A stretch of DNA of 64,000 nt from Mucilaginibacter yixingensis (GCF_041080815.1 NZ_CP160205.1:1426001-1490000), one strand, 5' to 3'; shown: positions 18,283-26,982, numbered from the stretch's first letter. The notes: a model not told the origin generated them from the letters alone. A program made the numbers and translations.

Positions 18283-18852
18283 TTGGCATTAAACAAACCT
18301 AATTTTACCCGTGGTCCACGGCCGCCTTTCAAAAAGAAAGAAGCCGAGCATAACATTAATCAGTTCATCCGTGCGCAGGAAGTGCGTTTGGTGGGCGAAA
18401 ATATTGAGCAGGGTATTTACTCGCTCAGAGAAGCGTTGGCCATGGCTCAGGAGCAAGAGTTGGACCTGGTAGAGATCTCTCCAAACGCGGTTCCTCCTGT
18501 ATGTCGTATCATAGACTATAACAAGTTTATCTACGAACAGAAGAAAAAGCTCAAAGAGATTAAAAGCAATGCCAAGCAAACGGTTATCAAAGAGATCCGC
18601 TTCGGACCGAATACTGATGATCATGACTTTGAATTTAAACTGAAGCATGCCATCAAATTTTTGGAAGCAGGCGAAAAGGTAAGGGCTTACGTACACTTTA
18701 AAGGCCGTGCCATTGTTTACAAAGAGCATGGCGAGATTTTGCTGTTGCGCTTTGCACAGGCTTTAGAAGAAGTTGGTAAAGTAGAGCAGTTGCCTAAACT
18801 GGAAGGTAAACGTATGTTCCTGACGGTTGCGCCTAAAGCAGCTAAGAAGTAA
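18283..18852 (+). CDS. infC: Translation initiation factor IF-3 (TTG start)
   Basis: This 189-residue IF-3 prevents premature 30S/50S joining and proofreads the start codon. The N domain has '[20 protein letters not shown]' and '[22 protein letters not shown]'; the C domain has '[20 protein letters not shown]'. The start is TTG at 18283, one base after the thrS stop. The frame has a stop just upstream and no ATG before codon 52, so the non-ATG start is forced. It gives the expected MALNKPNF start. A poor start codon is the known basis of IF-3 autoregulation in E. coli (AUU); the same logic may apply here. Confidence 0.97.
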   Translation: MALNKPNFTRGPRPPFKKKEAEHNINQFIRAQEVRLVGENIEQGIYSLREALAMAQEQELDLVEISPNAVPPVCRIIDYNKFIYEQKKKLKEIKSNAKQTVIKEIRFGPNTDDHDFEFKLKHAIKFLEAGEKVRAYVHFKGRAIVYKEHGEILLLRFAQALEEVGKVEQLPKLEGKRMFLTVAPKAAKK

Positions 18853-18907
18853 TTGATTTAAAATAAAACGTAGCGATACGTCTTACACAAATAAATAGAT
18901 AACTGAT

Positions 18908-19108
18908 ATGCCAAAAATGAAAACCAATTCCAGTGCAAAAAAGCGTTTTAAGCTTACTGGAACAGGTAAAATTGCAAGAAAGAACGCTTTCAAAAGCCAC
19001 ATCTTAACCAAGATGTCTACTAAACGTAAGCGTAACTTAACGCACACCAGCTTGGTGAGCGATGCCGACATGGGCAACGTTAAACGTATGCTTTGCATCG
19101 GTAAGTAA
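18908..19108 (+). CDS. rpmI: 50S ribosomal protein L35
   Basis: This is a full-length 66-residue L35 with the typical '[20 protein letters not shown]' N-terminus and basic composition. It lies 55 bases after infC and 77 bases before rplT, in the conserved cluster order. It acts in assembly and structure of the large subunit. Confidence 0.98.
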   Translation: MPKMKTNSSAKKRFKLTGTGKIARKNAFKSHILTKMSTKRKRNLTHTSLVSDADMGNVKRMLCIGK

Positions 19109-19185
19109 TTAATTGTTTTATTAACCAGGCCTTCGGGTATTACAAGCTCCCTTAACAGGGCACCCACCGCCAAAAAAGAAAGAAA
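19109..19185 (+). promoter_or_regulatory. rpmI-rplT spacer with structured RNA potential
   Basis: The 77-base spacer contains CC-TTCG-GG (about 19130-19137), a stable UUCG-type tetraloop stem. Nested GGGT/ACCC and CCC/GGG pairs follow (about 19135-19164) just before an A-rich ribosome-binding region. It may be an L20-responsive or processing element; this is inference from folding by eye. Confidence 0.35.
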
Positions 19186-19530
19186 ATGCCACGTTCAGTC
19201 AATGCAGTAGCTTCAAGACGCCGCCGCAAAAAAATCATGAACCTTGCCAAAGGTTACTATGGTTCACGCAGCAAGGTTTACACCATTGCTAAAAACACAG
19301 TAGAAAAAGGTTTACAATACGCTTACCGCGACCGTAAAACCAAGAAAAGAGAATTCCGCGCTCTGTGGATTCAGCGTATCAATGCCGGCGCACGCCAGCA
19401 TGGTATCTCTTACTCACAATTGATGGGTAAACTGAATGCCAAAGAAATCGGCTTAAACCGTAAAGTTCTGGCTGATTTAGCTATGAACAACCCAGATGCT
19501 TTCAAAGCAGTTGTTGATGCGGTAAAATAA
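19186..19530 (+). CDS. rplT: 50S ribosomal protein L20
   Basis: This is a full-length 114-residue L20. The N-terminal basic helix region ([19 protein letters not shown]) and '[19 protein letters not shown]' are characteristic. It binds 23S rRNA early in 50S assembly. In other bacteria L20 represses its own operon. It is the last gene of the cluster, followed by a clear terminator. Confidence 0.98.
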   Translation: MPRSVNAVASRRRRKKIMNLAKGYYGSRSKVYTIAKNTVEKGLQYAYRDRKTKKREFRALWIQRINAGARQHGISYSQLMGKLNAKEIGLNRKVLADLAMNNPDAFKAVVDAVK

Positions 19531-19554
19531 GCAGCTATTCTCTGCATAAAATAG

Positions 19555-19586
19555 AAACGGCCTCCTGAGTTTTCGGGAGGCCGTTT
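19555..19586 (+). terminator. rplT intrinsic terminator
   Basis: AAACGGCCTCC (19555-19565) pairs with GGAGGCCGTTT (19576-19586), with extra pairs inside the loop. A TTGTTTT tract follows. This marks the end of the translation gene cluster. Confidence 0.9.
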
Positions 19587-19696
19587 TGTTTTATAAACCA
19601 GGATTAAACGGATTTTTAGGATTCACAGGATTCAATTAACCACAAAGAGCATAGAGAAAAAGCACAGAGAAAACAGGGCATTGTTTGTGCTCCAAT

Positions 19697-19799
19697 GTCA
19701 TCCTGAACTTGTTTCGGGACCCCATATGATAAGCTTGTCCGGGTGTGATGTTGTCGGTTTCCCTGTCCCATGGGGTGCCGAAACAAGTTCGGCATGACG
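19697..19799. repeat. Palindromic repeat, family B variant
   Basis: GTCATCCTGAACTTGTTTCGG... (from 19697) is matched in inverse by ...CCGAAACAAGTTCGGCATGAC (to 19799), with a few mismatches and an inner CCCCAT/ATGGGG pair. It shares its GTCATCCTGAAC end with the element at 6771. It fills the 319-base spacer between the rplT terminator and the PL11 gene. Confidence 0.75.
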
Positions 19800-19849
19800 T
19801 GGTGGCGTTTAAAAACAGGTATCCTGTAAATCCCTCAAATTCCTTTAAA

Positions 19850-21685
19850 TTATGGTGCCAAGCGAATATTCGGCTTCGGCACTTCCTTCATATCTTCACC
19901 AATATAAAAGCCCACGTGCGGCGGTTGGTTGTAGCCCACATTTTGCCAGGCAATAGAGTTACGGTACTGCGGATCATGCATCAGCGTGTAAATGCGGTGC
20001 TTGGTTGGAATGGTTGTGGTGTAAATACGCAGGTTCTGGTTATCCGCAGTGCGTTCTATCAGTTCCTCGCGCCAGTCGCCAAACAGATCGGCTACCAGGG
20101 CAGGGGTTGATTTTGATCCGTTGTTAGACAGGCAGCCCTCTGCCGTAAACACCCGGCCACGTTTGTATCGATCAATATGATTACCATCCAGCAAATCGCG
20201 CGTCAAATCGCCTTCCCACCAGATCAGGAAGTTGGTAGACGGTGGCATTGGTCCAATTTTATCGCCCTTAATGCTACGTAGCCCGCCCGAGCCACTCCAC
20301 CAACACTCAGCACCCGGACTGGAGGCATCGATATTCTCTGCAACGCCCCTGCCAATATCTACCCCCATTGATCCTTCCCATAAAATTTTACCGTCTTTGG
20401 CGCTGTAAAGGGCCGCACCGGCGCCGGTCTCGTTAGTTTCATTCTCATGGATGCCGAATACTTCCAATCCGGGGATACTTGGATCCAGATCGCCCACGTG
20501 TAATGCATCGCCGTGGCGCAGGCCGGTAGTGTAAAGCCCTTTGCCGTTATCGTCCACACACATTGAACCGTAGATGATTTCGTCTTTACCGTCGCCATCA
20601 ACGTCGGCTACGCTTAAGTTATGATTCCCTTGTGATGAAAAGTAGTTATTGCCATCCTTACTGTCAAACACCCAGCGCGAGGTGAGTTTACCGTTGCGGT
20701 AATCCCAGGCCGCCAATACCGTACGGCCATAATATCCACGGCACATTACCACACTTGGCAGTTTACCATCCAGGTATGCTACGCAGGCTAAAAAGCGGTC
20801 TACACGGTTCAGGTTGTCATCATTGCCGGCGTTTCCACCCCAACCGCCCCAGCCACCGGTAGGGTAGCGGCTTGGAATGTAATCTGTAGTGGCTAGGACC
20901 TGTCCGGTCTTGCCGTTAAAAACTGAGAAATACTCAGGACCCTCGCCAATTTTACCGCGATCGTTCACCCAATTTTTGCTGCCGTCGCCAATTACCTTGC
21001 CTTTGGCATCTTTCGTGCCGTCGGCAGTTTTGCAGGCAAACTCGGCAATGCCATCGCCGTCAAGGTCGGCCACCATAAACTGGGTATAATGTGCACCCTC
21101 GCGAATGTTTACGCCCAGGTTAATCTCCCACAAAAAAGTACCATCCAGTTTATAAGCCTGGAAAATCGGTGCGTCGGTCACCCCGTTAGACGGAGTGTCT
21201 CTGCTGCGGCCCACCATGTGCACAATCAGTTCGTACTCACCATCGCCATCCAGATCGCCTACCGATACATCGTTGGGTGTATAGCCCTGCGGCGTATGCA
21301 GGTGAATATTCATGTATTGTTGCACTGCTGCATTGGCGGGGAGGGTATAACCCTTACCGGCCGGTACTTCTTTGCCGTTTAATACCGCTTTAACTAGATA
21401 GGTGTTGGGCTTGGTCAGATCTGCTTTGGCATCAACAAAGTTGGTGCTTTCGGTTATCGGCTTGGCATTTAATTTTGCCGGCGCACTGTTTCCTGTGATA
21501 CGATAAAGGTTAAAAGCGATAGCACTCGGCTCGGTGCCCAGCATGCGCCAGCCCACATAAACAGAATCGGCACCGGTGCGCATGGCCACTACGCCGCGAT
21601 TTAGTTTCTCCATCATCCGCTGTGCTAACAGCGTTTGTGCGGTGAAGAAACTCAGGATAAAAAGAAAAGTATATTTCAATTTCAT
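19850..21685 (-). CDS. Rhamnogalacturonan lyase, polysaccharide lyase family 11
   Basis: This 611-residue secreted enzyme has a signal peptide ending LLAQ at residue 21. The order is an N-terminal FnIII-like part beginning 'MMEKLNRGVVAM' and then the eight-bladed propeller of PL11. Several calcium loops are visible: 'DLDGDGEYE', 'DLDGDGIAEF' and 'DVDGDGKDEI'. The conserved 'WWEGDLTRDLLDG' and C-terminal 'HDPQYRNSIAWQNVGYNQPPH' blocks are also intact. It cleaves the RG-I pectin backbone by beta-elimination. The orphan fucosidase-tail-like gene lies 76 bases upstream on the same strand and may share its transcript. Confidence 0.93.
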   Translation of the reverse strand: MKLKYTFLFILSFFTAQTLLAQRMMEKLNRGVVAMRTGADSVYVGWRMLGTEPSAIAFNLYRITGNSAPAKLNAKPITESTNFVDAKADLTKPNTYLVKAVLNGKEVPAGKGYTLPANAAVQQYMNIHLHTPQGYTPNDVSVGDLDGDGEYELIVHMVGRSRDTPSNGVTDAPIFQAYKLDGTFLWEINLGVNIREGAHYTQFMVADLDGDGIAEFACKTADGTKDAKGKVIGDGSKNWVNDRGKIGEGPEYFSVFNGKTGQVLATTDYIPSRYPTGGWGGWGGNAGNDDNLNRVDRFLACVAYLDGKLPSVVMCRGYYGRTVLAAWDYRNGKLTSRWVFDSKDGNNYFSSQGNHNLSVADVDGDGKDEIIYGSMCVDDNGKGLYTTGLRHGDALHVGDLDPSIPGLEVFGIHENETNETGAGAALYSAKDGKILWEGSMGVDIGRGVAENIDASSPGAECWWSGSGGLRSIKGDKIGPMPPSTNFLIWWEGDLTRDLLDGNHIDRYKRGRVFTAEGCLSNNGSKSTPALVADLFGDWREELIERTADNQNLRIYTTTIPTKHRIYTLMHDPQYRNSIAWQNVGYNQPPHVGFYIGEDMKEVPKPNIRLAP

Positions 21686-21761
21686 GATTGTTAGTTCTGG
21701 TTATTAAACGGCTAATTCTTATTCACTCATTCAAAAGTCCCTCACACACTCATTAAAAGAA

Positions 21762-22367
21762 TTAAGGTTCCAGTATTTTAATGCTTGGGTCGCGCGGTTT
21801 TTCTTTATAATAAGTGGTCCAGGTTATTTTGAACACCACTACGCCGTCTTTAGGCAATACATGCGGCTTTTCTAATAAGAGCTCACGTTCTTCCTGTTCC
21901 CATGACATACGCTCGGTGGAGCCTAGTAGCTTGACAGTGCCAATGATGCGGCCATTAATGGCGGTGTGCAACGCTTTAATACGCATATCACCCTGCGGTA
22001 CATCCATCAGGAAAACGTACAGAGCCGTGTCCGACTCTGCGAAACGTACATCGTGCCAGGTGTAGCCGTTCGCAGTGGTAGTGGCCGGGGCGGGTGCTGC
22101 ATTATCCGCATTCCGAAACCTGCCGGTCATCTCCACCAAAACTTCGGGTTTAAATGTAGATGGATGTACATTGCGGACAGACTCGCTGTTGACCTTCAGC
22201 CAATCGGTCATTTGTTGCTCCTGCTCTGCGGTAAGTTTCACGCTGCCCTGCTGGCTAACGGTATTGACCAACTGCTGTACCGCGGTTTTAGCGGCGTCCT
22301 GAGCGTGTGCCATGGTAGTAAATAGCGCACAACATGGCAGGAGCCATAAAAAAGGTTTAAAATTCAT
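21762..22367 (-). CDS. Secreted orphan domain resembling the C-terminal part of GH29 alpha-L-fucosidase
   Basis: This 201-residue protein has its own signal peptide (ends about residue 22, AHAQ). Residues ~44-66 ('LTAEQEQQMTDWLKVNSES') resemble the last helix of a GH29 catalytic domain ('WLKVNGEAIYGT' in fucosidases). Residues ~103-181 resemble the C-terminal beta-sandwich ('WHDVRFAES', 'VKLLGSTERMSWEQE', 'LPKDGVVVFKI'). The catalytic barrel with its nucleophile is absent. It may be a carbohydrate-binding remnant or a repurposed accessory to the adjacent PL11. The similarity is from recall, not a search. Confidence 0.55.
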   Translation of the reverse strand: MNFKPFLWLLPCCALFTTMAHAQDAAKTAVQQLVNTVSQQGSVKLTAEQEQQMTDWLKVNSESVRNVHPSTFKPEVLVEMTGRFRNADNAAPAPATTTANGYTWHDVRFAESDTALYVFLMDVPQGDMRIKALHTAINGRIIGTVKLLGSTERMSWEQEERELLLEKPHVLPKDGVVVFKITWTTYYKEKPRDPSIKILEP

Positions 22368-22577
22368 CTTAAAAGGTTTTTGCGGTTGGATTACCGCACA
22401 TTGGTTTGATTCAGCATGAATTTAGCGAATAACGGGTTTGCTGGGTGGAGCTAATCAAAAAGTTACATTCTTTTTGGTGAGTAGTGAGTTGTGAGTAGTG
22501 AATAGTGAGTGGTTGATTGATGTGGGTGGTGATGACGAGTGGTGTCTTAATTAACAAAGAAAACTTATTTTTAACGG

Positions 22578-22590
22578 GTAAACTGTTTAC
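22578..22590. promoter_or_regulatory. GTAAAC-t-GTTTAC palindrome before the MHS transporter
   Basis: This perfect 13-base palindrome ends 11 bases before the ATG at 22602, where a bound repressor would block transcription or initiation. No regulator can be assigned. The 234-base spacer also has GAGTAGTGA-like simple repeats at about 22480-22515. Confidence 0.4.
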
Positions 22591-22601
22591 ATCATCTGCC
22601 T

Positions 22602-23879
22602 ATGTCTGTACAGCCAACTCCTGCACATCGTATCTGGTCTATTATCGGCGGCTCGCTGGGTAATCTGGTGGAGTGGTATGATTGGTATGCTTACACCGCC
22701 TTTTCGCTTTATTTTGCCGATGCTTTTTTCCCTAAGGGCGATGCCACGGCCAAGCTGATCAACACTGCACTGGTATTTGCGTTAGGTTTTTTAATGCGAC
22801 CGATAGGCGGTTGGTTAATGGGGACTTATGCCGATAGAAAAGGCCGCAAAGCCGCGCTCACTTTATCTGTACTGTTGATGAGTTTAGGATCATTAATGAT
22901 TGCCGTTGTGCCAGGATACAGCAGTATTGGCGTCGCTGCGCCCATCGTTTTACTATTCGCCCGTGTGATACAAGGACTAAGCGTAGGCGGCGAATACGGC
23001 ACCAGCGCTACTTACCTGAGCGAGATGGCCGTAAAGAAACATCGTGGATTTTACTCCAGTTTTCAATACGTTACGCTGATTATGGGGCAACTGGTGGCCC
23101 TGGGCGTATTGGTGCTGTTGCAACGCGTTTTTCTGACCGAAGCTCAACTGCATGCCTGGGGCTGGCGCATTCCGTTTGCGGTAGGCGCGGTGCTGGCCGT
23201 AACGGTGATGTATTTACGCCGAAGTTTGCAGGAGTCGGTTGATTTGAAAAAGCAGGGAAGCGAACAACGCGGTACGTTAAAAGCGCTGGCACAGCACCCT
23301 AAAGCTACGTTGCTGGTTGTGGGTTTAACGCTGGGCGGCACTGTTGCATTCTACACGTTTACCACTTACATGCAAAAATTCCTGGTCAATACGTCGGGTT
23401 TTAGTAAGGGTGACGCTACGCTGATATCAACCTTAACTTCGGTGCTGTTTATGCTGCTGCAGCCTGCGTTTGGCTGGTTATCCGATAGGATCGGTCGCAA
23501 GCCACTGCTCATCGGTTTTGGTTTGCTGGGCACCTTGGGCACAGTGCCCATTATGACGGGCATAGCATCGACACACAGCTTTTGGCCTGCTTTCTGTTTG
23601 CTGATGCTGGCATTGGTTATTGTTAGTGGCTATACTTCTATCAACGCGGTGGTTAAGGCCGAGTTGTTTCCGGCTCATGTGCGTGCGCTGGGCGTAGGCT
23701 TTCCGTATGCTATTGCGGTGTCTATATTTGGTGGTACGGCAGAGTATATTGGCTTATCATTTAAGCAAAACCACCACGAAAGTTGGTTTTACTGGTACGT
23801 AACCGGATGTATTGCGGTATCACTGCTGGTGTATGTGTTTATGAGCGATACGAAGAAGTATTCGAAGATTGGGGATTGA
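22602..23879 (+). CDS. MFS transporter, metabolite:H+ symporter (MHS/KgtP-like)
   Basis: This 425-residue inner-membrane protein has 12 predicted helices. 'GNLVEWYDWYAYT' in helix 1, 'FLMRPIGGWLMGTYADRKGRK' and 'RVIQGLSVGGEYGTSATYLSE' are hallmarks of the MHS family, which includes the alpha-ketoglutarate permease KgtP. It likely imports a dicarboxylate or sugar acid with protons. Its place between PL11 and GH28 genes raises a role in uptake of pectin-derived acids, but that is inference. It is divergent from the 22367 gene and convergent with GH28. Confidence 0.9.
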   Translation: MSVQPTPAHRIWSIIGGSLGNLVEWYDWYAYTAFSLYFADAFFPKGDATAKLINTALVFALGFLMRPIGGWLMGTYADRKGRKAALTLSVLLMSLGSLMIAVVPGYSSIGVAAPIVLLFARVIQGLSVGGEYGTSATYLSEMAVKKHRGFYSSFQYVTLIMGQLVALGVLVLLQRVFLTEAQLHAWGWRIPFAVGAVLAVTVMYLRRSLQESVDLKKQGSEQRGTLKALAQHPKATLLVVGLTLGGTVAFYTFTTYMQKFLVNTSGFSKGDATLISTLTSVLFMLLQPAFGWLSDRIGRKPLLIGFGLLGTLGTVPIMTGIASTHSFWPAFCLLMLALVIVSGYTSINAVVKAELFPAHVRALGVGFPYAIAVSIFGGTAEYIGLSFKQNHHESWFYWYVTGCIAVSLLVYVFMSDTKKYSKIGD

Positions 23880-23894
23880 AGGGGAGCGTCATCA

Positions 23895-23991
23895 CGTCAT
23901 TGCGAGGAACGAAGCAATCTCTGTAAATGCAAAGCGGCATGCATGTCCGAATGTCCAGTGCAGAGATTGCTTCGTTCCTTACAGCAATGAC
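23895..23991. repeat. Palindromic intergenic repeat, family A copy 2
   Basis: The left arm CGTCATTGCGAGGAACG... (23895-23923) is identical to that at 2861. The right arm (23961-23991) matches for 19 bases, then carries a small insertion/substitution (CCTTACAGCAATGAC instead of CCTCGCAATGAC). It lies between convergent MHS and GH28 genes and may act as a terminator. Confidence 0.8.
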
Positions 23992-24002
23992 ATGGTAGAT
24001 AT

Positions 24003-25532
24003 TTAATTAAGTACCTTCTCGCTATCTTTTACATCATAAACCGGTTTTCCGCCATTCACCGTTTTCACATCAGAAAAAGAAACATTCTCTGCATCTTTTA
24101 CAGAAACCTTGGCGTTATCTGCCAGTTTGATGCCTCCGAAGACTGCGTCCTTGAGTTTATGCTGCGGATCTTTAAATCCGTTGATATCAATGGCCGGTTC
24201 TTTGCCTGATGCGCCGGTTAGATCAATGTTCTTAAAAGTGAAATTCTCGAATGTCGGCAACACCGGTGCAGCGGCGCCATCGTTATTGTAATTTACTGCC
24301 GAGAAGATGGTGATTTGCTGCAGGGCGCAATCCATTACGGTTACATCTTTTACATAACCTCCGCGGTCTTTAGTGCCCTTAATCTGCATACCATGCAGCA
24401 GCGGACCGGCTTTGCAGTCTCTCACCAGCACACCGCTCACCCCGCCAGACATTTCGCTGCCGATAGAGATGCCGTGGCCCTTCACAAAATCGCAATCGGT
24501 AATGCGCACGTTTCTGGTTGGTTTGCCAATAGTGTAGCCTTCGGGGTTTTTGCCCGATTTGATAGCGATGCAATCATCACCGGTAGAAAAAGTACAATTG
24601 AAAATATAGCTATCGTCAGATGAGTCAGGATCGAGACCGTCGCCGTTATGGGCGGTGCTTACAATGTTCAGATCATGACAGGTAACGCCTTTACTGTAGA
24701 TGTAATGGATGGTCCAGCAAGGAGAGTTTTCAATGTTGAGGCCTTGTAGTTCCACATCCTTACAGTTCATCAAACAAAATAGTCTGCCGCGACCGCGTAA
24801 GCCGGCTTTGTCAATCATCTCCTTAGCCAGTGGGGTGCCGCCGCCACGAATGGTGCCCTCGCCGCGGATAGAGAGTTGCTCCACAGCGTAACCGCCGTTG
24901 TGGTTCATTACCCCGGCATTGATCAAACTGGCATAGGTTTTCATCTCCCAGCCTTCAAAACGGTTGTTGTAAAAAGGCAGGTAGTCGGCCTCATGAGTGC
25001 TGCCTTTCAGTACACCGCCTTTGGCCACCTCTAAGGTCATGTGGCTTTTCAAGTATAAGGCGCCGCTCAAAAAAGTGCCAGCGGGGATAAGCACAGTACC
25101 GCCTGCTGGGCATTCATCTATCGCTTTCTGGATGGCTTTGGTATTCAGGGTAGCGTCATCGCCCTTGGCGCCGAAATTTACTACGTTTAATGTTTTGCCC
25201 TGTTGCAGAGTGCTAAATTTAGCAGTTGTACCTGCGGCGGATAATTTGCCTCCTTTGCTTTCGGCCTTAACAGCGCAAGTATAGCTTGCCGATGGTTTAA
25301 GGCCGGTAAAACGGTAATTGCACCTTGAGGTTACAGCAATGTCTTTACCGTTTAACAGCACATGGTAGCGGGTGATGTTGCTGTAGTTATCTGGCTTATC
25401 CCACACTATGGCTGCGCCACCGGCAGAAACGGTGCCAGGGGCAACAACCGGAGCAGAAGGTTTATCAGCATCAGCAAACGCAAAAAGGCTGGCCTGGCAT
25501 AAGCCGGCAAAAAGTAGTATCAGTTTTTTCAT
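24003..25532 (-). CDS. Polygalacturonase-like glycoside hydrolase family 28 with FnIII domain
   Basis: This 509-residue secreted enzyme has a signal peptide (about residues 1-20). A fibronectin type III domain (about 26-108) precedes the right-handed beta-helix of GH28 (about 114-480). Catalytic motifs are present: N296-G-D298 in 'HNGDGLDPDSS', GDD at 318-320 in 'STGDDCIAIKSG', GHG at 352-354 and Q-I-K at 383-385. It would hydrolyse galacturonan or rhamnogalacturonan. NGD in place of NTD is common in exo-acting or RG-type members. Monocistronic. Confidence 0.92.
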   Translation of the reverse strand: MKKLILLFAGLCQASLFAFADADKPSAPVVAPGTVSAGGAAIVWDKPDNYSNITRYHVLLNGKDIAVTSRCNYRFTGLKPSASYTCAVKAESKGGKLSAAGTTAKFSTLQQGKTLNVVNFGAKGDDATLNTKAIQKAIDECPAGGTVLIPAGTFLSGALYLKSHMTLEVAKGGVLKGSTHEADYLPFYNNRFEGWEMKTYASLINAGVMNHNGGYAVEQLSIRGEGTIRGGGTPLAKEMIDKAGLRGRGRLFCLMNCKDVELQGLNIENSPCWTIHYIYSKGVTCHDLNIVSTAHNGDGLDPDSSDDSYIFNCTFSTGDDCIAIKSGKNPEGYTIGKPTRNVRITDCDFVKGHGISIGSEMSGGVSGVLVRDCKAGPLLHGMQIKGTKDRGGYVKDVTVMDCALQQITIFSAVNYNNDGAAAPVLPTFENFTFKNIDLTGASGKEPAIDINGFKDPQHKLKDAVFGGIKLADNAKVSVKDAENVSFSDVKTVNGGKPVYDVKDSEKVLN

Positions 25533-25652
25533 CTCGGTTTAAGGCCCTAACCTTCCGGAGCATTTTACTGTTACGGCAGGTTGGGATTATTTGGTTCAGG
25601 ACGAAGATAATGATACCAATTTATCCCACCATCCTGTTGCATGGGGCTGTTT

Positions 25653-26045
25653 TTAGGCAGGTTTCCACACTTTGAAGGCCGTGTCATCCTGGTTAGGTTC
25701 GCGCAAAACAATAGATATATTTTCTGTACGGTCGGGAAAATGTTGCTCAACCAGCGCTTTAATTTCAGATTTAAGTGCATCAATATCGCGGGTGGTCATG
25801 TTGTCATCCAGCTCAAGCAGCACTTGTCCCATCAGGCATCTTACACGCTGAGCGCAACTGGCATGTTCGCGCAGCATATCACTTACCCGGGCATTAAAGG
25901 TTTCGGGCTTTTCAGGCAGCGGCGAGTGCTGCTCATGTTCTTTATACCACTGGCGGGTGCGGGCTTCGGCGTCGTTCATTTCCTGCCGTTCGCCGTGTAA
26001 AAGGTCTGTACGGGGCTGGTCGTTCCAATCATCTAGCGGTTTCAT
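25653..26045 (-). CDS. Hypothetical protein, ~130 aa
   Basis: No family recognised. It is a soluble, charged protein starting MKPLDDWNDQPRTD; an ATG four codons upstream (26057) is equally possible. Two halves are visible: an acidic N-terminal part with 'RTRQWYKEHEQ', and a helical part with 'HASCAQRVRCLMGQVLLEL' containing two cysteines. The nearest genes are GH28 on the same strand (121-base gap) and the divergent sigma factor. Coding judged by composition and length. Confidence 0.6.
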   Translation of the reverse strand: MKPLDDWNDQPRTDLLHGERQEMNDAEARTRQWYKEHEQHSPLPEKPETFNARVSDMLREHASCAQRVRCLMGQVLLELDDNMTTRDIDALKSEIKALVEQHFPDRTENISIVLREPNQDDTAFKVWKPA

Positions 26046-26343
26046 AACAATTCTCATTTAAGTTTAAATAGCAGAACTGCGGGCTGGTTTCAGGATGAAT
26101 GTTGTTATTAGAACAAAACGTTTTAAATACCGGTTTTATGTTTTTTATTATTTAGAAATTTTTTGACGTAAGAGTAAGGGGTGGAAATAGTAAAGGTTTA
26201 GAAAGTTTTTATCTTTTGATTTGAGACTTTATCAAAGCAGAAAGAAAGTAAAGGAAAGTAAAGAAAAAAAATAAAAAGTAATGTTTGTGTTGGAAAATTA
26301 TAAATGTTGCTTAACTTGGGTCTACAATTATAAACCCAGGGCT

Positions 26344-26913
26344 ATGGAAAAGCCTCATCTTGACCTAAATTCTATTGTTTACAGGATTGCCATGCACAGC
26401 GATGAGCAGGCATACCGGCTTTTGTTTGACCAGTTGTACAACCGGCTCAAATGCTTTGCTGCGTCTATCCTGAAATCAAAAGAGTTGGGTGAGGAAATAG
26501 CCTGCGATACTCTTTTTTCCCTCTGGAGCAATCGTACTAAGCTCACCGCTATTAGTAATGTAAAGGTTTACGCCTATGTTATCGCCAAAAACAAAGCGCT
26601 AAACGAGCTGAAGAAAATTTCGGGTAGCCGCGTATCACTTTCGGATGATATCGATGTAGACATCAGTTTCCATAACCTTACCCCCGAGCAGGTTTTAATA
26701 AACGAAGAACTCAAAAAAACCATAGAGCAGGTAGTTAACAACCTGCCGCCACGCTGCAAGCTGGTTTTTCAGTTGGTGAAAGAAGATAACCTGAGCTACA
26801 AAGAAGTAGCCGAAATCCTCGATATCTCCGTAAAAACAGTAGATGCGCAGCTGGTTACCGCTGTTAAGCGCATCGCCGCGGTGGTAAAAAAGGAGTACAA
26901 TCTTATCCGCTAA
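26344..26913 (+). CDS. ECF RNA polymerase sigma factor (Bacteroidota family 1)
   Basis: This 189-residue sigma-70 family ECF factor starts at ATG 26344 (MEKPHLDLNSIVYRI); a longer frame from 26281 adds 21 implausible residues. Region 2 covers about residues 20-90 ('AYRLLFDQLYNRLKCFA', 'VYAYVIAKNKALNELKK') and region 4 covers about 130-185 ('LPPRCKLVFQLVKEDNLSYKEVAEIL', 'SVKTVDAQL'). Such factors are normally held by a FecR anti-sigma factor and freed by an STN-bearing SusC. Both lie downstream here but are separated from it by two other genes. The 298-base upstream spacer is AT- and purine-rich, with no clear site. Confidence 0.9.
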   Translation: MEKPHLDLNSIVYRIAMHSDEQAYRLLFDQLYNRLKCFAASILKSKELGEEIACDTLFSLWSNRTKLTAISNVKVYAYVIAKNKALNELKKISGSRVSLSDDIDVDISFHNLTPEQVLINEELKKTIEQVVNNLPPRCKLVFQLVKEDNLSYKEVAEILDISVKTVDAQLVTAVKRIAAVVKKEYNLIR

Positions 26914-26982
26914 ACTACCTTAATCAAAGCATTATTGTTGTTTACTTTATTTTATACTTTTATCAAATAAAGCAAACCTTGT

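Noticed and set aside
22480..22545. GAGTAGTGA-type repeats as a CRISPR or regulatory array
   Set aside because: The units are short, irregular and have no spacers; they look like simple-sequence repeats only.
2861..24000. The palindromic repeats as parts of a CRISPR array
   Set aside because: Copies are single, kilobases apart and strongly palindromic over their full length, with no spacers or cas genes nearby.
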